Origin: Chitinophagaceae bacterium
GTDB lineage: Bacteria > Bacteroidota > Bacteroidia > Chitinophagales > Chitinophagaceae
Direction: 5' to 3'
Assembly (NCBI GenBank): GCA_024707305.1
Contig: JANPZZ010000013.1
Coordinates: 1-64,000 of the forward strand
DNA length: 64,000 nt
Part shown: positions 61,403-64,000 of the stretch, one piece after another
Position numbering within the stretch: position 1 is the first letter of the stretch
Layout of the letters: the number at the start of each line of letters is the position of its first letter
The notes under the pieces: generated by a model
Seen by the model: the letters and a program-made list of their open reading frames with translations, nothing else
Databases searched by the model: none
Told to the model about the DNA's origin: nothing
Translations under genes and position numbers: made by a program

Positions 61403-64000
61403 TCGCTTTACCAATTTAAATACCTTCCTCTCCCTGCTTCCAATCGCTTCCACCAGGTACATTCCCGAGCCTGCAATGCCTGAAAGATCAAAGTCCATTT
61501 TTTGAACAAAGCCTGTAGCAATAAAATCTTTTTGCAAAACGCGTTTACCATTGATATCGTAAACTACTACCTGAATTTTCTCACCTGCTTCAGACTGGAA
61601 CACAATCCATGAAGCTCCCGTGGTTGGATTGGGATAAACCTGCCACTGCATTTCACTACTGATATAAACAGCTCGTACTTCGGAATAAGAGACGCCGCCA
61701 TCAAAGTCAACCATCTTCAACCTGTAATACCTCACGCCGGTTTTGCCAGGCTCTGTATCCACGTATTGATAATCGGTTGCCGTACCTGAATTGCCTGACG
61801 AAGCTGTATGAGAAAGTACTTCAAATTCATTTCCTGTATACGCATCATTTCCCCTCGCGACTTCCACTTCATAGTAATCCATATTGTATTCCTGATCCGT
61901 TCTCCAGTCAACAGCAACCTCATTGTTGGCACGTTTCGTAGCAGTAAACAAACCAAGCACTACTGATGGTGCAGGGCTTTCACCAAGTGGTGCTGCACTC
62001 AGCCAGAATTCTGAAAAGCGATTGACACGAAACGCCGCATAATAACCGGAATCGTAAGGCACAATCCGCACGCTGCCCGGAGGAACCCATTGCCAGTTGG
62101 TTCCCGTATTATCATCAACGGTTCCGTTCTCGTGGGCTTTCATATTATCGGTGTATTGCGAAATGCCCAGCGTATAGGCCGAAACAACCTTCGGGCAGTT
62201 TGCACATCCATTCGCACTACGTAATTGTTCCACTTCTTTATCTGTAAAATAGAAGCGCACATCCACCGAATCAGAAAGGCGTACGAGCGATGATTGCACC
62301 ACAATGTTGCGATCGAGGTAATAGGCATTGTTATAACTTCTTACATCATCTTTATTTAAATAAGCTTGCGCGGAAGTATTGCCTAAATCCTGTTGACGGG
62401 GATGAATGGCTGCAACGACCTCATTGCCCTGTCGGAATTCGACCCAGTTATTTCCACTAACCGGCAGTTCAATTTTATCACCTGACGCCGCACTGGTTTC
62501 AAATATTTTAGATTGAAGATCAAATATATGGATGTCGTCTACAGCAATACCTTCGCGGCTCACATAAGGATCCGATTTCATCACAAAACGAATACGCAGA
62601 TTATTATAACCTGTTGGAAGCGGAATCGATGCTACGTGCCAGTTGGTATAATTTTGAACAGCCCACACGTGACCAGTACTGAAGTTTTTATCATACCAGT
62701 TCTTGCCTTCCCCTCTGTTTCCCAGTATATTCCAGTTAATACCATCCGTTGAATATTCAACCCAGGCACCATCACAAAGTGCCGTTCCGCAATCTTCAAT
62801 ATCTAACGCGGTGCTAAAGCTCAAAATTGGTGAAGTCATTCCTGAAATATCAAAACAGGGCGAATACAGGTAAGAATGTTCCAGGTCGTTGTAGTTGCCG
62901 CTGAGTGTCGTCTTCCAGGCATTATTTCCACTTGCCGCAGTTTTTATTTTCACTGATGCGGGTGTACCAAATTCCCAGCTGCTGTTTTTGCCATCGGCAA
63001 ACCAATAATTTTCGCCGGTTTCAAAATCCTGCAGGTAAGGGAACTGGTTTATTACTGGCGAATTTTGCAACACAACACGTGCCGTATCATTATCCTGGAA
63101 ATCGTCCGTTGCAAGGCTTACCCACGTCTCCAGTTTATAGCTTCCAAAACCCGACATATTTGCGCCCTGATTGAATGTATATGTGATGGCTGTGTTTGCC
63201 GGGATGGCAGGAATTATTTCCGTCGTAATGTTTTGTCCGTTTACGCGATAGGAAACAGGTATGTTATTGATAACACCGTTCGCGCTGTTGCGAACGACAA
63301 CACGTACCGGGGTGCTTGTGTTCAGGCCACAGCTTGCTGTGATTGGATTTTCGATTGAAATTAACTGAATATCATCCGTTACATAATAAAGTCTAACATC
63401 ATCAATTGTATAACCGGAACCACTTTTCCTGTCGCTTGCGTTTAAGCGGCCCCATTGTCCCCATTTCACCTGGAAACTACTACTGAAATCCTGGCCATTT
63501 GCCTGCAAAAGATCGCTGACTTCGAGACTGGGGGTTTTTCGATATACGCCTGGTTCATTCCGATCAGCGTCCAGGTCATAGATCAACAACCAGGGATTTT
63601 GATCATTTCCCCTGACCCAAACTCTGTTTGCTGCATTGGCCTGCTGGCCGTGATGCATATACTGAAAGTCAAGCCGCACATCATGCGTAGCGGTGCTATA
63701 ATTTTTAAGATTAAAATTACCAGTGAGGGAGTCAACATTTCCATTTCCGGTATACCGTTCTACATCAAGCGTAATAGCCCTATCACCGGAATACGCATGG
63801 CCACTGGATACGAAACTTCGCAATCTTCCATTTGTTGTTGACCCTACAAAATCAAACTTATCTAAACCTTCCAATCCGGTTTGTCGCGTGGTGTGCGATT
63901 GAATTGGCATGTTTTCAAAATCTTCGACATATGGCAACAGCATTTCCGGATTTACTACCTGCTTTATCACAGCGGTGGCTGTATCGTTCCCTCTTTGGGG
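61400..64000 (-). CDS. T9SS-secreted multidomain protein, C-terminal part (partial)
   Basis: The frame runs to the window edge (reading PQRGNDTATAVIKQVVNPE there), so the N-terminus with the signal peptide lies outside. About 867 residues are visible. Two MAM/lectin-like beta-sandwich regions are present (PYVEDFENMPIQ..., PYLQDFETGENYWFADG...AVDDIHIFD), with a CARDB-like Ig domain between them (VRVVVRNSANGVINNIPVSY). A C-terminal sorting domain follows (QWQVYPNPTTGASWIVF... and GMYLVEAIGSRERKVFKLVK), the type A signal for type IX secretion and surface attachment. The function of the cargo is probably adhesion or enzyme presentation. Its stop codon lies in repeat DNA. Confidence 0.88.
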   Translation of the reverse strand, partial: PQRGNDTATAVIKQVVNPEMLLPYVEDFENMPIQSHTTRQTGLEGLDKFDFVGSTTNGRLRSFVSSGHAYSGDRAITLDVERYTGNGNVDSLTGNFNLKNYSTATHDVRLDFQYMHHGQQANAANRVWVRGNDQNPWLLIYDLDADRNEPGVYRKTPSLEVSDLLQANGQDFSSSFQVKWGQWGRLNASDRKSGSGYTIDDVRLYYVTDDIQLISIENPITASCGLNTSTPVRVVVRNSANGVINNIPVSYRVNGQNITTEIIPAIPANTAITYTFNQGANMSGFGSYKLETWVSLATDDFQDNDTARVVLQNSPVINQFPYLQDFETGENYWFADGKNSSWEFGTPASVKIKTAASGNNAWKTTLSGNYNDLEHSYLYSPCFDISGMTSPILSFSTALDIEDCGTALCDGAWVEYSTDGINWNILGNRGEGKNWYDKNFSTGHVWAVQNYTNWHVASIPLPTGYNNLRIRFVMKSDPYVSREGIAVDDIHIFDLQSKIFETSAASGDKIELPVSGNNWVEFRQGNEVVAAIHPRQQDLGNTSAQAYLNKDDVRSYNNAYYLDRNIVVQSSLVRLSDSVDVRFYFTDKEVEQLRSANGCANCPKVVSAYTLGISQYTDNMKAHENGTVDDNTGTNWQWVPPGSVRIVPYDSGYYAAFRVNRFSEFWLSAAPLGESPAPSVVLGLFTATKRANNEVAVDWRTDQEYNMDYYEVEVARGNDAYTGNEFEVLSHTASSGNSGTATDYQYVDTEPGKTGVRYYRLKMVDFDGGVSYSEVRAVYISSEMQWQVYPNPTTGASWIVFQSEAGEKIQVVVYDINGKRVLQKDFIATGFVQKMDFDLSGIAGSGMYLVEAIGSRERKVFKLVKR

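Overview
The window reads as chromosomal DNA of a Bacteroidota bacterium, most likely of the family Chitinophagaceae. Evidence is a SusC/SusD pair with surface glycan-binding lipoproteins, a fused LpxC-FabZ, a GGGP-synthase homologue, the type IX secretion regulator PorX, a cargo protein with a T9SS C-terminal sorting domain, a cobalamin-dependent class II ribonucleotide reductase, and promoters resembling TTTG-N20-TAnnTTTG. No RNA genes, CRISPR arrays, prophage or transposase genes were found.

Region 1 (about 1-21 kb, minus strand) is a beta-mannan utilisation locus. In transcription order it encodes SusC, SusD, two surface glycan-binding lipoproteins, then after an internal terminator hairpin a sodium:solute symporter, a GH130 mannosylglucose phosphorylase, a mannobiose/cellobiose 2-epimerase, a GH5 mannanase-like lipoprotein, a CE2-type acetyl esterase, an aldo/keto reductase, a GH26 mannanase and a GH78 alpha-L-rhamnosidase. 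A divergent AraC-type regulator sits next to susC. The likely flow is: surface binding and cutting of acetylated mannan, import, epimerisation of Man-Man to Man-Glc, and phosphorolysis to mannose-1-phosphate plus glucose. A partial membrane sensor lies at the left edge.

Region 2 (about 22-64 kb) is mostly housekeeping: class II RNR, GGGP synthase, ChaN-like protein, HD hydrolase plus LpxD, PorX, PhnP-like hydrolase, acyl-CoA dehydrogenase, DPP-IV-like peptidase, MsbA-like exporter, RbfA, LolE-like permease, a transketolase N-half, a WecA-like transferase, Frr, PPK2, MscL, ScpA, OsmC, an L,D-transpeptidase-like protein, Dxs, a LytS/LytTR pair, two M28 peptidases, a DUF1624 protein, LpxC-FabZ, GyrB, a 69-residue orphan and a T9SS cargo.

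Two things stand out. First, at least twenty genes, including essential ones (gyrB, frr, dxs, lpxD, lpxC, nrdJ), are broken by single-base frameshifts, often at homopolymers. Read errors in an unpolished assembly are a better explanation than gene decay. Gene spans given here are for the reconstructed genes. Second, most larger intergenic spaces of Region 2 (15 counted, 21.6-61.4 kb) are filled by mosaic inverted-repeat elements built from a few short oligomer families. They begin at or within a few bases of stop codons, and in five cases supply the stop codon itself. None lies inside the mannan operon. This is the best candidate here for something undescribed.
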